This document shows positions 16,129 through 24,771 of a stretch of 64,000 bases of DNA, one piece after another (the first letter of the stretch is position 1; each line of letters starts with the position of its first letter). The position numbers were made by a program, and so were the translations under genes. This stretch comes from Salana multivorans (GTDB lineage: Bacteria; Actinomycetota; Actinomycetes; Actinomycetales; Beutenbergiaceae). The stretch lies in the NCBI RefSeq assembly GCF_003751805.1, contig NZ_RKHQ01000001.1:1302001-1366000 (forward strand), in the 5' to 3' direction. The notes below the pieces were generated by a model, which had not been told where the DNA came from, made no database searches, and worked only from the letters and a program-made list of their open reading frames with translations.

Positions 16129-18642
16129 ATGGCTCGCACCCCCGTGTCCACCTACCGCCTCCAGCTCGGCCCGGACCTGACGTTCGACGAGGCCGCCGCC
16201 CGCGTCGACTACCTGGCCGACCTCGGCGTCACCGACCTCTACCTCTCGCCGATCCTCCAGGCGGCCCCCGGCTCGACCCACGGCTACGACGTCGTCGACC
16301 ACTCCCGGATCAGCGAGGCCATGGGCGGGCGCGAGGGCTTCGAACGGCTCGTCGCCGCGGCCAGGGCGCGCGACCTCGGCATCGTCCTCGACATCGTGCC
16401 CAACCACATGGCGGTGCCGACCCCCGCCTACCTCAACCGGGCGCTGTGGTCGGGGCTCAGCCTCGGCAAGGACTCCCCCTACGCCTCCTGGTTCGACGTC
16501 GACTTCTCCGCCGGCCAGGTCCTCATGCCGATCCTCGGCACCCGGATCGGGGCCGTGCTGGCCGCCGGCGAGCTGACGATCGAGGACGCCCCGCCCGAGG
16601 CCGTGACGACGGACGCGGCCGGCGCCACCGCCGACACCCCCTCCCCCGGCAAGGTGCTGCGCTACTACGACCACGTCCTGCCCATCCGCGAGGGCACCGA
16701 GAACCTGCCGCTGACCGAGCTGCTCGACCGCCAGCACTACCGGCTCGCCTACTGGAAGGTCGCCGACGAGGAGCTGAACTACCGGCGTTTCTTCGACGTC
16801 GGGACGCTGGTGGCGCTGCGCGTGGAGGACCCCGAGGTCTTCCGCGCGACGCACGCGCTCGTGCTCGAGCTGCTGGAGCTGGGCCTCGTCGACGGGCTGC
16901 GGATCGACCACCCGGACGGCCTCGCCGACCCGCGCGGCTACCTGCGCCACCTGGAGGAGGCGACCGGCGGGGCGTGGACCGTCGTCGAGAAGATCCTCGA
17001 GCCGGACGAGACGCTGCCGCGCGACTGGCCCACCGCCGGGACGACCGGGTACGACGCCGCCTGGCGCGTCGGCCAGGCGCAGATCGACCCGGCGGGGGCG
17101 ACGGTGCTCGGCGCGCTGATGACGGAGCTCACCGGCGACGCGGTCGGCGACCTGCCGGCCCTCACCGAGGAGTCCAAGCGCGAGATCGCGACGACGTCGC
17201 TCGCGGCCGAGGTCGAGCGTCTCGCCCACCTCGTGGCCGAGGAGTGCCGCGCGGACGTCCGGCTGCGCGACCACACCCTCACCGCGATCCGGGACTGCGT
17301 GCGGGAGCTCGTCGTCGCGTGCGACCGCTACCGCGCCTACGTCGTGCCGGGCGAGCAGGCGAGCCCCGCGGCCGTCCGGCTCGTCGAGGAGTGGGCCGAG
17401 CACGCCGCCCGCGGTCTCGACGACGACCGGGACGAGACGCTCGCGCTCGTCGTCGACCTCGTCCTCGGCCGCGAGGTCGGCAGCGCCGGCCGGACCCACG
17501 ACAAGCGGCGGGCCGAGATCATCGTCCGCTTCCAGCAGGTCTGCGGCGCCGTCATGGCCAAGGGCGTCGAGGACACGACGTTCTACCGGTGGACGCACCT
17601 CACCTCGCTCACCGAGGTCGGCGGGGCGCCGCAGAAGTTCGCGGTCGCGCCGGACGAGCTGCACTCCTGGGCGAGCGCCGTCCAGCGCAGCCACCCGGCG
17701 ACGATGACGCTCGGCTCGACGCACGACAGCAAGCGCGGCGAGGACGTGCGCGCGCGGATCGGTGTGCTGTCCCAGCTCCCCGACGCCTGGGCCGATCTCG
17801 TCCACGCGCTGCGCGACGCGACCGAGGAGGCCCGGCCCTACCTCCTGCACGGGCGCACCGAGAACCTGCTGTGGCAGACGCTCGCCGGCACGTGGACCCC
17901 CGACGGCCCGCTGGACGCCGACCGGTTCACGGCCTACCTCGTCAAGGCCAGCCGCGAGGCGAAGGAGTGGACGAGCTGGACGGCGCAGAGCGCCGCCGGC
18001 GAACAGGCCCTCGTTGCGTACGCGGAGCACGTCGTCGCCTCCCCCGAGGTGGCCGAGCTGATGACGGCGTGGGTCGCGCGGACCGCCGAGCCCGTCCGCA
18101 CCGCGACGCTCGCGACGAAGGCGCTCCAGCTCACGCTGCCCGGTGTCGCGGACGTCTACCAGGGAACCGAGACGACGACCGTCGCGCTCGTCGACCCCGA
18201 CAACCGCCGGCCCGTCGACGTCCAGCACCTGCGCGAGGGCCTGCGCCGCCTCGACTCCGGCGCCCGGCCGACGACGCTCGGCGAGGAGAAGCAGCGCCTC
18301 GTCGCCGCGATCCTCCGGCTGCGGCGGGCCGAGCCCGCGACGTTCGTCGGGGAGCGCGCGGGGTACGTGCCGCTCCCGACGTCGACGGGGCACGCGATCG
18401 CGTTCGCCCGGACGCTGGACGGCGACTCCCGCGTGTGCACCGTCGTGACGCGCCTGCCCGTCGCGCTCGCCGCCGCCGGCGGCTGGGGGGAGGCGAGCGT
18501 CGTGCTGCCCGACGGGCGCTGGCGCGACGTCGTCTCCGACCGGCTCCACGACGGCGGCGCGACCCGCCTCGCCGACCTCCTGGGCGACTCGCCCGCCGTC
18601 GTGCTCGCGGCCGACGCCACCGACGACGGGACTCGCCCGTGA
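16129..18642 (+). CDS. treY: malto-oligosyltrehalose synthase
   Basis: TreY (GH13) isomerises the reducing-end alpha-1,4 bond of maltodextrins to an alpha,alpha-1,1 bond. The 837-residue protein starts with STYRLQLGPDLTFDEAAA, followed by YLSPILQAAPGSTHGYDVVD, DIVPNHMA, the nucleophile region LVDGLRIDHPDGLADP, and the TreY-specific GVEDTTFYRW and STHDSKRGEDVRAR segments. The ATG at 16129 follows CAGGCT by 6 nt. Its stop overlaps the treZ start by 4 nt. Confidence 0.96.
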   Translation: MARTPVSTYRLQLGPDLTFDEAAARVDYLADLGVTDLYLSPILQAAPGSTHGYDVVDHSRISEAMGGREGFERLVAAARARDLGIVLDIVPNHMAVPTPAYLNRALWSGLSLGKDSPYASWFDVDFSAGQVLMPILGTRIGAVLAAGELTIEDAPPEAVTTDAAGATADTPSPGKVLRYYDHVLPIREGTENLPLTELLDRQHYRLAYWKVADEELNYRRFFDVGTLVALRVEDPEVFRATHALVLELLELGLVDGLRIDHPDGLADPRGYLRHLEEATGGAWTVVEKILEPDETLPRDWPTAGTTGYDAAWRVGQAQIDPAGATVLGALMTELTGDAVGDLPALTEESKREIATTSLAAEVERLAHLVAEECRADVRLRDHTLTAIRDCVRELVVACDRYRAYVVPGEQASPAAVRLVEEWAEHAARGLDDDRDETLALVVDLVLGREVGSAGRTHDKRRAEIIVRFQQVCGAVMAKGVEDTTFYRWTHLTSLTEVGGAPQKFAVAPDELHSWASAVQRSHPATMTLGSTHDSKRGEDVRARIGVLSQLPDAWADLVHALRDATEEARPYLLHGRTENLLWQTLAGTWTPDGPLDADRFTAYLVKASREAKEWTSWTAQSAAGEQALVAYAEHVVASPEVAELMTAWVARTAEPVRTATLATKALQLTLPGVADVYQGTETTTVALVDPDNRRPVDVQHLREGLRRLDSGARPTTLGEEKQRLVAAILRLRRAEPATFVGERAGYVPLPTSTGHAIAFARTLDGDSRVCTVVTRLPVALAAAGGWGEASVVLPDGRWRDVVSDRLHDGGATRLADLLGDSPAVVLAADATDDGTRP

Positions 18643-20435
18643 TCCCGGTCGCGGTCTGGGCCCCGGACGCGCGCGGCGTCGAGCTGGCCACCGGCGCCGA
18701 GCGCACGCCCCTGACCCGAGCGGCCCGCGACGGCTGGTGGGAGCACGCCCCCGGCCTGCCGCCCGGGACGGACTACGCGTTCGTCGTCGACGGCGCCGGC
18801 CCGTTCCCCGACCCGCGCTCGGCGCACCAGCCGCACGGGGTCCACGGCCCGTCCCGGACGTTCGACGCCGGCGCGCACGCCTGGCGCGACGCCGACTGGC
18901 GCGGGCGGGACGTCCGCGGGGCCGTCGTGTACGAGCTGCACGTCGGGACGTTCACGCCCGGCGGGACGCTCGACTCCGCGATCGAGCGGCTGGACCACCT
19001 GGTCCGGACGGGGATCGACGTCGTCGAGCTGATGCCGCTGGCCGCCTTCCCCGGCCGGCGCGGCTGGGGGTACGACGGCGTCGCGCCCTACGCCGTGCAC
19101 GACGCCTACGGCGGACCGGCGGCGCTCCAGCGGTTCGTCGACGCGGCGCACGCCCGCGGGCTCGCCGTCGCGCTCGACGTCGTCTACAACCACCTCGGCC
19201 CGTCGGGGAACTACCTCGGCCGGTTCGGGCCGTACTTCACGGACGCCTACGAGACGCCGTGGGGCTCCGCCGTCAACCTCGACCAGGCGGGCTCGGCCGA
19301 GGTCCGCGCCTACGTCGTCGACAACGCGCTGCGCTGGCTGCGGGACTTCCACGTCGACGCGCTGCGCCTCGACGCGACGCACGAGCTGCGCGACTCCAGC
19401 CCGACGCACCTGCTGGCCGAGCTGTCGGGCGCCGTCGCGCGCCTCGCCGACGAGCTGGGCCGTCCGCTCGGGCTGATCGCCGAGTCCGACGTCAACGACG
19501 TCGCGACGGTGACGCCCGTGGCGGACGGCGGGCTCGGGATGACGGCGCAGTGGGACGACGACGTGCACCACGCCATCCACGCCTTCCTCACCGGCGAGCG
19601 GCACGGCTACTACGGCGACTTCGGGTCGCTGGTGACGCTCGCGAAGGCGTTCCGGGACGTGTTCGTCCACGACGGGTCGTGGTCGACGTTCCGCGGCCAG
19701 GAGTGGGGCGCTCCGGTGCCGCCCGAGATCGACCGGCACCGCTTCCTCGCCTCGACCTCGACGCACGACCAGGTGGGCAACCGCGGCCTCGGCGACCGGC
19801 CGACGGCGACGCTCACGCCCGGGCTGGTGGCGATCGGGGCGACCCTGCTGCTCACGGGACCGTTCACGCCGATGCTGTTCATGGGCGAGGAGTGGGCGGC
19901 GCGCACGCCGTTCCGGTACTTCACGGACATGGACGACCCGGCCCTCGGCGAGGCGATCCGGGAGGGGCGCCGGGAGGAGTTCGGCGGTCACGGCTGGGAG
20001 GCGGTCTACGGCGGCGAGGTCGAGGTGCCCGATCCGCAGGCCCTCGCGACGTTCGAGGCGAGCCGGCTCGACTGGTCCGAGCCCGAGCGCCCGGGCAACG
20101 CGCGGCACCTGGCCTGGGTCCGCCGGCTGATCGAGCTGCGCCGGGCGCACCCCGAGCTGCGGGACGGGTCCTCCGCGAGCGTCGACGTCGCCTACGACGC
20201 CGACGCCGGGTGGTTCGTGCTGCGCCGCGGGCCGTTCGCCGTCGCCGTCAACGCGGACGACGAGCCGGGCGTCGTCCCGCTCGGCGCGGGTGCCGCTGGC
20301 GCCACCGTGCTCGCGAGCTGGGAGCCGCGGGACACGATCGACGGCGGCGGCAGGACCGTTCCCCCGGACGGGACGCTCCGGCTGGCGGGACACGACGTCG
20401 CGATCGTCGGTCCTGGGGAAGGATCGTCTCCGTGA
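18639..20435 (+). CDS. treZ: malto-oligosyltrehalose trehalohydrolase
   Basis: TreZ (GH13) releases trehalose from the maltooligosyl-trehalose made by TreY. The 598-residue protein has an N-terminal beta-sandwich (VAVWAPDARGVEL), the barrel motifs VYELHVGTFTPGGT, DVVYNHLGPSGNYL, the nucleophile DALRLDATHELRD, LIAESDVND and STHDQVGNRG, and a C-terminal beta domain. The GTG at 18639 lies within the treY stop (GTGA), so translation is coupled. The debranching gene treX is not adjacent. Confidence 0.96.
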   Translation: MIPVAVWAPDARGVELATGAERTPLTRAARDGWWEHAPGLPPGTDYAFVVDGAGPFPDPRSAHQPHGVHGPSRTFDAGAHAWRDADWRGRDVRGAVVYELHVGTFTPGGTLDSAIERLDHLVRTGIDVVELMPLAAFPGRRGWGYDGVAPYAVHDAYGGPAALQRFVDAAHARGLAVALDVVYNHLGPSGNYLGRFGPYFTDAYETPWGSAVNLDQAGSAEVRAYVVDNALRWLRDFHVDALRLDATHELRDSSPTHLLAELSGAVARLADELGRPLGLIAESDVNDVATVTPVADGGLGMTAQWDDDVHHAIHAFLTGERHGYYGDFGSLVTLAKAFRDVFVHDGSWSTFRGQEWGAPVPPEIDRHRFLASTSTHDQVGNRGLGDRPTATLTPGLVAIGATLLLTGPFTPMLFMGEEWAARTPFRYFTDMDDPALGEAIREGRREEFGGHGWEAVYGGEVEVPDPQALATFEASRLDWSEPERPGNARHLAWVRRLIELRRAHPELRDGSSASVDVAYDADAGWFVLRRGPFAVAVNADDEPGVVPLGAGAAGATVLASWEPRDTIDGGGRTVPPDGTLRLAGHDVAIVGPGEGSSP

Positions 20436-21061
20436 ACAACGACGAGCGCATGCGGACCGGTCTCCTCTACAACCCCGGCGTGGCCGAGCTGGTCGAGCGC
20501 CAGACCGCCGCCCTGGAGACCCTCTACGACTTCAACGCCACCCGGCCGTCCGAGGGCGAGCGCCGCGCCGAGCTGATGACGCGGATGTTCGCGTCGGTCG
20601 GGGAGGGCTGCTACATCGAGCCGCCGCTGCACGCGAACTGGGGCGGGCAGCACGTCCACCTCGGTCACCACGTGTACGCGAACTTCAACCTCACGCTCGT
20701 CGACGACGGCGAGATCCACATCGGCGACCACGTCATGTTCGGCCCGAACGTCACGGTCACGACGGCGGGCCACCCCGTGCTGCCCGAGCTGCGGATCACC
20801 GGCGCGCAGTTCAACATCCCCGTCCGGATCGGGCGGAACGTCTGGGTCGGCGCCGGCGTCCAGATCATGCCGGGCGTCACGATCGGCGACAACAGCGTCA
20901 TCGGGGCGGGGAGCGTCGTCACGCACGACATCCCGGCCGACGTGGTCGCCCTCGGGACGCCGTGCCGCGTGCTGCGCCCGATCGACGAGCGCGACCGCGA
21001 GGTCTACTGGCGCGACCGCCGGATCGACGTCACGCCCGAGGAGCTGCTGGCGCTCCGGTAG
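20432..21061 (+). CDS. maltose O-acetyltransferase-type sugar acetyltransferase
   Basis: A 209-residue acetyl-CoA-dependent sugar O-acetyltransferase: the N-terminal Mac domain (MRTGLLYNPGVAEL, about residues 7-60) and a left-handed beta-helix with HIGDHVMFGPNVTV, the catalytic histidine in TAGHPV, NVWVGAGVQIMPGVTIGDN and the cap VVALGTPCRVLRPI. The GTG at 20432 overlaps the treZ stop by 4 nt behind GGGGAAGGA. Third gene of the trehalose operon, so it may acetylate trehalose or maltodextrins; that is inference. Confidence 0.9.
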   Translation: MNNDERMRTGLLYNPGVAELVERQTAALETLYDFNATRPSEGERRAELMTRMFASVGEGCYIEPPLHANWGGQHVHLGHHVYANFNLTLVDDGEIHIGDHVMFGPNVTVTTAGHPVLPELRITGAQFNIPVRIGRNVWVGAGVQIMPGVTIGDNSVIGAGSVVTHDIPADVVALGTPCRVLRPIDERDREVYWRDRRIDVTPEELLALR

Positions 21062-21092
21062 CCCGGCGCCTGCGGCCCGGCGCCCGCGGCCG

Positions 21093-22286
21093 TCAGACGA
21101 GGACCTCGCCCCGCTCGGCGACGACGCGCCCACCCGCGACGACCAGCTCGCGGACCGGGCGGCGCACCACGGCGTCGGGGACGTTCTCGGCGTCGAGCAG
21201 CACGAGGTCGGCCCTGGCCCCGGGCACGAGGTCGTGCTCGCGGCGCCCGACGAACCGACCGGCGCGCCGGGTCGCGAGCTCCATCGCGTAGGTCAGCTCG
21301 GCCTCGTCGACCAGCCCGTGCAGCCGCGCGAAGGTCTGCGCGATCGCCAGCAGGTCGCCGTCGCCGTAGGGCGACCACAGGTCGCGGATGCCGTCCGTCC
21401 CCAGGCCGACGGCCACGTCGCTCTCCCGCATCTCCCGCCACGGCAGGGGCGAGGTGCGCACGGGCGCGACCGTCGTCCAGGTGAGCCCGGCCTCGGCCGC
21501 CCGGGCGACGAGCTCCGCGCGCCGACCCGGGCCGAGGTCGCCGAGCGCGAAGCCGTGCGCGATGTTGACGCGGCCCTGGCGGCCGGCCGCGACGGTGCGC
21601 TCGGCGATCAGCTCGAGCTGGAACGCGCCGAGCTCGGCGCCGTCGTGGAGGTGGATGTCGATCCCGACGTCGCGGCGGACGGCGATCTCGAACAGGCCGT
21701 CGAGCTGGGCCACCGGGTCGCGGTCGATCGACGCCGGGTCGAGACCGCCGATGTGCTCGGCTCCGGCCGCGGCCGCGCGGTCGAGCAGCTCGAGGACGCC
21801 CGGGCGGCGCACCACCCCGTCCTGCGGGAAGGCGACGATCTCGACGTCGATCGCACCGCCGAGCTCGGCGACCGCCTCGCGCACGGTCTCGATCCCCCGC
21901 AGCCCGACACCCAGGTCGACGTCGACGTGGCTGCGCACCGCCGTCGTGCCGTGCCGCAGGAACTCGCGCAGCACGGCGACGGTCGAGGAGAGGCTCGGGA
22001 TGCCGAGGCCGTCGCGGACCGCCCGCTCGTGGGCGATCCGGCCCTGGGTGCTGCCGCGGTCGCCGCCGAACGGGACCCACGGCATCCCCCACCAGGACTT
22101 GTCGACGTGGGCGTGGGCGTTGACGAACCCGGGCACGGCGAGCAGCCCGCGGCCGTCGATCCGGGCCTCGACCCCGTCGGGGTCCGTCCCGGTCGGGCGG
22201 ACCTCGCGGATGCGGCCGTCGGCGATCAGGAGGTCACGGGCCTCGCCGCCCCAGGGGCGGACGTCGGCGATCAGGAGATTTGGCAT
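21093..22286 (-). CDS. CodA-like metal-dependent amidohydrolase (N-heterocycle deaminase)
   Basis: A 397-residue cytosine-deaminase-like amidohydrolase: metal ligands in VNAHAHVDKSWW, RSHVDVD, DIHLHDGAELGAFQ and IAHGFALGD, and the catalytic aspartate in GLGTDGIRDLWSPYGDG. Family members deaminate cytosine, isoguanine, pterins or triazines. The start codon lies inside an operator for the neighbouring FadR-type regulator, and TAGACT is 6 nt ahead, so it is probably a leaderless, repressed gene. Context suggests it feeds the carbamoyltransferase cluster at 23-28.7 kb. Confidence 0.87.
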   Translation of the reverse strand: MPNLLIADVRPWGGEARDLLIADGRIREVRPTGTDPDGVEARIDGRGLLAVPGFVNAHAHVDKSWWGMPWVPFGGDRGSTQGRIAHERAVRDGLGIPSLSSTVAVLREFLRHGTTAVRSHVDVDLGVGLRGIETVREAVAELGGAIDVEIVAFPQDGVVRRPGVLELLDRAAAAGAEHIGGLDPASIDRDPVAQLDGLFEIAVRRDVGIDIHLHDGAELGAFQLELIAERTVAAGRQGRVNIAHGFALGDLGPGRRAELVARAAEAGLTWTTVAPVRTSPLPWREMRESDVAVGLGTDGIRDLWSPYGDGDLLAIAQTFARLHGLVDEAELTYAMELATRRAGRFVGRREHDLVPGARADLVLLDAENVPDAVVRRPVRELVVAGGRVVAERGEVLV

Positions 22287-22291
22287 ACCAA
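22280..22291 (-). promoter_or_regulatory. GntR operator over the amidohydrolase start
   Basis: TTGGCATACCAA is a 12-bp palindrome with one central mismatch. It covers the ATG and the inferred transcription start of the amidohydrolase gene. The core matches the 14-bp site upstream of fdrA (28769-28782), TTTGGTATACCAAA. Confidence 0.75.
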
Positions 22292-22350
22292 GAGTCTAGG
22301 GACCCTCCGCCGGCGCGGGAACCCGCCGGTCCGGGCGGACCCACGCGGCT

Positions 22351-22418
22351 CCGACGAGCCAGCCGGCCCGACGAGCCAGCCGGCCCGACGACTCAGCCGG
22401 CCCGACGACTCAGCCGGC
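22351..22418. repeat. four 17-bp tandem repeats across the gntR stop codon
   Basis: Four copies of CCGACGAGCCAGCCGGC; copies 3 and 4 read CCGACGACTCAGCCGGC. The stop codon of the regulator gene (22410-22412) lies in the fourth copy. As 17 is not a multiple of three, copy-number change could alter the protein's C-terminus. Confidence 0.9.
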
Positions 22419-23096
22419 CAGGTCGCTCAGCACGGCCATCGCGACGGCGCGGCTCGTCTCGACGTGCCGCACGGCCAGCTCACCGGCCAGCTCGACGTCG
22501 TGGCTCGCGATCGCCTCGCAGATCTCGCCGTGCTCGGCGTGGATGAGCTCCGGCCGGCCGTTCTGCCGCAGCAGCCAGCCGAGCCGCCCCTTGAGCGGCG
22601 CGAGGACGGTGCTCAGCACGTCGTTGTCGGCGATCTCGACGATCTTGTCGTGGATCGCGTTGTTCGCGCGGTTGAGCGCGACGGTCTCCCCGGCCTCGAG
22701 CGAGGTCCGCGCGCTGACGACGAGCGCGCGCAGCTCGGCGACGTCCTCGGGGCGCGCGCGGGCGGCGGCGAGGCGCGCGGCCAGGACCTCCAGCGCGAGC
22801 CGCACCTCGAAGATCTCGACCACCTCGCGGTGCGTGATGCGCCGGACGGTGACGCCCTGGCGCGGCCTGCTGGTGAGCAGCCCCTCGCCCTTGAGGATGT
22901 TGATCGCGTCCCGGACCGGCAGGCGCGAGACGCCCAGCTCCTCGGCGATCGTGCGCTCCACCAGCCGGTCGCCGGGGTGGAGGCGCCCGTCGAGGATCCA
23001 GTCCCGCAGGACGGTCGTCACCCGGTCCCACAGCAGGGGGTCGGGGGCGTCGGGCGCGGGCCCCCCGGGGGTCAGCACGGCGCTCGACTCACTCAT
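22410..23096 (-). CDS. GntR-family transcription regulator, FadR subfamily
   Basis: A 228-residue repressor-type protein: an N-terminal winged helix-turn-helix (IAEELGVSRLPVRDAINILKGEGLL, about 50-75) and an all-helical FCD ligand domain with the metal ligand region RANNAIHDKIVEIADND and the closing HVETSRAV. FadR-type proteins bind TGGTnnnACCA-like palindromes, and TTGGYATACCAA occurs at both outer promoters of this cluster, making it the likely regulator. A hairpin separates it from the carbamate kinase gene upstream. Confidence 0.9.
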   Translation of the reverse strand: MSESSAVLTPGGPAPDAPDPLLWDRVTTVLRDWILDGRLHPGDRLVERTIAEELGVSRLPVRDAINILKGEGLLTSRPRQGVTVRRITHREVVEIFEVRLALEVLAARLAAARARPEDVAELRALVVSARTSLEAGETVALNRANNAIHDKIVEIADNDVLSTVLAPLKGRLGWLLRQNGRPELIHAEHGEICEAIASHDVELAGELAVRHVETSRAVAMAVLSDLAG

Positions 23097-23137
23097 GGCG
23101 GGTCGATCGTATCGCCATCACCCCCGGCCCGCCGGGG

Positions 23138-23176
23138 CCGGCCGCCGGGATCGACCGGGCCGACCCCGGCGGCCGG
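23138..23176 (-). terminator. hairpin downstream of carbamate kinase
   Basis: CCGGCCGCCGGG and CCCGGCGGCCGG pair perfectly over 12 bp with a 15-nt loop, 10 nt past the carbamate kinase stop. It probably ends the fdrA-to-carbamate-kinase transcript before the regulator gene. Confidence 0.6.
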
Positions 23177-23185
23177 GTCAGCCCG

Positions 23186-24121
23186 TCACGGGGCGACGTA
23201 CCGGATGCCCTCGGGGATCCCCTGGCGGATCTCCGTCCCGACCGTGCGCTCCAGCAGCTCCGTCAGCCGGTCGAGCGGACCGATGAGCGCGCGACCGCCG
23301 TGCTCGGCCACCCGGATCGCGGCGTCGACCTTCGGCTTCATCGAGCCCTCGGCGAACGCGAGCTGGCCGATGGCCTCGGGCGTCGCCTCGAGGATGTCCC
23401 GCTGCTCCGGCGTCCCCCACGCCTCGCTCACGTAGTCGCCGTCCGTCAGCATCACGAGCGTGTCGGCGCCGAGCTCGACCGCGAGCGCCGCGCTCGCGAG
23501 GTCCTTGTCCACGACGGCCTGAAGGCCGGTCTCGCGTCCCCGGTCGTCGATCTTCACGGGCACGCCACCGCCCCCGACGCAGACGACGAGGTGGCCGGCG
23601 TCGAGCATCTCCCGGACGATGTCGACCTGGGCGATCCGGACCGGGTCCGGGGACGGCACGACCCGGCGGAAGGCGCCGCCGTCCCGCGCGATGGTCCAGC
23701 GGTACTCCGCCGCGGCCTCGGCCGCGTCCTGGGCCGAGTAGGTCGGGCCGATGAGCTTGGTCGGGTGCTGGAAGGCCGCGTCGTTCTCGTCCACGACCGT
23801 CGTCGTGAGGACGGCGACGACGTCCCGGTCCCCGCCGAGGGCGTTCTTCAGCTCCTGCTGGACGACGTAGCCGATCATCCCCTGCGTCTCCGCGCCGAGG
23901 ATGTCGAGCGGGTAGGCGGCGACGTCGCGGTAGGCGAGGTTCTGCAGGGCGAGCAGGCCGACCTGCGGGCCGTTGCCGTGCGTGAGCACGACCTCGTGCT
24001 GCCGGGCGAGCTCCGCGAGGGTCTGGCAGGTGGCCTTGACGTTGATCCGCAGGCGATCGGCGGTCATGGGCTCCCCGCGTCGGGAGAGGGCGTTTCCGCC
24101 GAGGGCGACGACGACGCGCAT
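23186..24121 (-). CDS. carbamate kinase (AllK-type)
   Basis: A 311-residue carbamate kinase makes ATP from carbamoyl phosphate, leaving ammonia and CO2. Motifs: VVALGGNAL at the start, LTHGNGPQVG, LGAETQGMIGY, GGGGVPV and the VDKDLASAALA helix. The ATG at 24121 has AAAGGA upstream. It closes the allF-allG-allH-like series, as ybcF (allK) does in E. coli, and would harvest carbamoyl phosphate from the transferase encoded upstream. Confidence 0.95.
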   Translation of the reverse strand: MRVVVALGGNALSRRGEPMTADRLRINVKATCQTLAELARQHEVVLTHGNGPQVGLLALQNLAYRDVAAYPLDILGAETQGMIGYVVQQELKNALGGDRDVVAVLTTTVVDENDAAFQHPTKLIGPTYSAQDAAEAAAEYRWTIARDGGAFRRVVPSPDPVRIAQVDIVREMLDAGHLVVCVGGGGVPVKIDDRGRETGLQAVVDKDLASAALAVELGADTLVMLTDGDYVSEAWGTPEQRDILEATPEAIGQLAFAEGSMKPKVDAAIRVAEHGGRALIGPLDRLTELLERTVGTEIRQGIPEGIRYVAP

Positions 24122-24176
24122 GAGGTGGTCCTTTCGGTGGGGCGGGCCGGGCACGGTTCGACGCACGCCGGGGACG

Positions 24177-24231
24177 GGCGCGCCGGTGACGCGCCGGGTG
24201 GGGGGTGGTAAGGCGCGCCGGTGACGCGCCG
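24177..24231. repeat. two direct copies of a 20-bp hairpin-forming unit
   Basis: GGCGCGCCGGTGACGCGCCG occurs at 24177-24196 and 24212-24231, between the DUF1097 and carbamate kinase genes. Each copy can fold (GGCGCG with CGCGCC). Tandem hairpins inside an operon may tune mRNA processing or downstream expression. Confidence 0.8.
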
Positions 24232-24236
24232 ACGGG

Positions 24237-24758
24237 TCAGGGGACGGTGATCTCCTCGAGGACCGGCTCGGGGCCGACGAGTCGCTCGCCGGCGAGGCGG
24301 CCGAGCTCGGCGCAGGCCAGGCCGAGGAGCGCCCCCGCGACGAGGGAGCCGAGGAGCGTCCACAGGTGGGCGCCGGTCCAGTCGCCGTTCTCGACCACGG
24401 CCAGGTAGCCGAACGTCGAGTAGCAGCCGACGAAGATGCCGGGGACGAACGCCAGCCACTTCACGGCGCCCATGAGGACGATGAGGCCGACGACGACGCC
24501 GACCGCCAGCCCGGTCCCGACGTTCCCGCCGATCGGGGCGCTGCCCCAGAGCATGAGGAAGGCGGTGAGGACGCCGACGAGCACCGTCGCCAGCGTCATG
24601 GGCAGCGCCTCGCTCATCCTCGAGCGGCCGCAGGCGAAGTACGCGGTGCAGGCGGCGAAGCCGATCCAGACGGACAGGTTGGCGTAGCCGGCGAGCCCGG
24701 CCCAGGCGCCGCAGAGGATACCGGTCACCACGGCGGCGGCGACGAGCTTCTTGTTCAC
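24237..24758 (-). CDS. DUF1097 family membrane protein
   Basis: A 173-residue protein with about five hydrophobic helices (VAAAVVTGILCGAWAGLAGY onward), matching the DUF1097 (YcdZ-like) family. The GTG at 24758 is preceded by TAGGAG. It lies between the allH-like and carbamate kinase genes, an addition to the E. coli-type order. It may be the uptake or export protein of this pathway, though the family has no proven function. Confidence 0.85.
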   Translation of the reverse strand: MNKKLVAAAVVTGILCGAWAGLAGYANLSVWIGFAACTAYFACGRSRMSEALPMTLATVLVGVLTAFLMLWGSAPIGGNVGTGLAVGVVVGLIVLMGAVKWLAFVPGIFVGCYSTFGYLAVVENGDWTGAHLWTLLGSLVAGALLGLACAELGRLAGERLVGPEPVLEEITVP

Positions 24759-24771
24759 GATGACTCCTACG

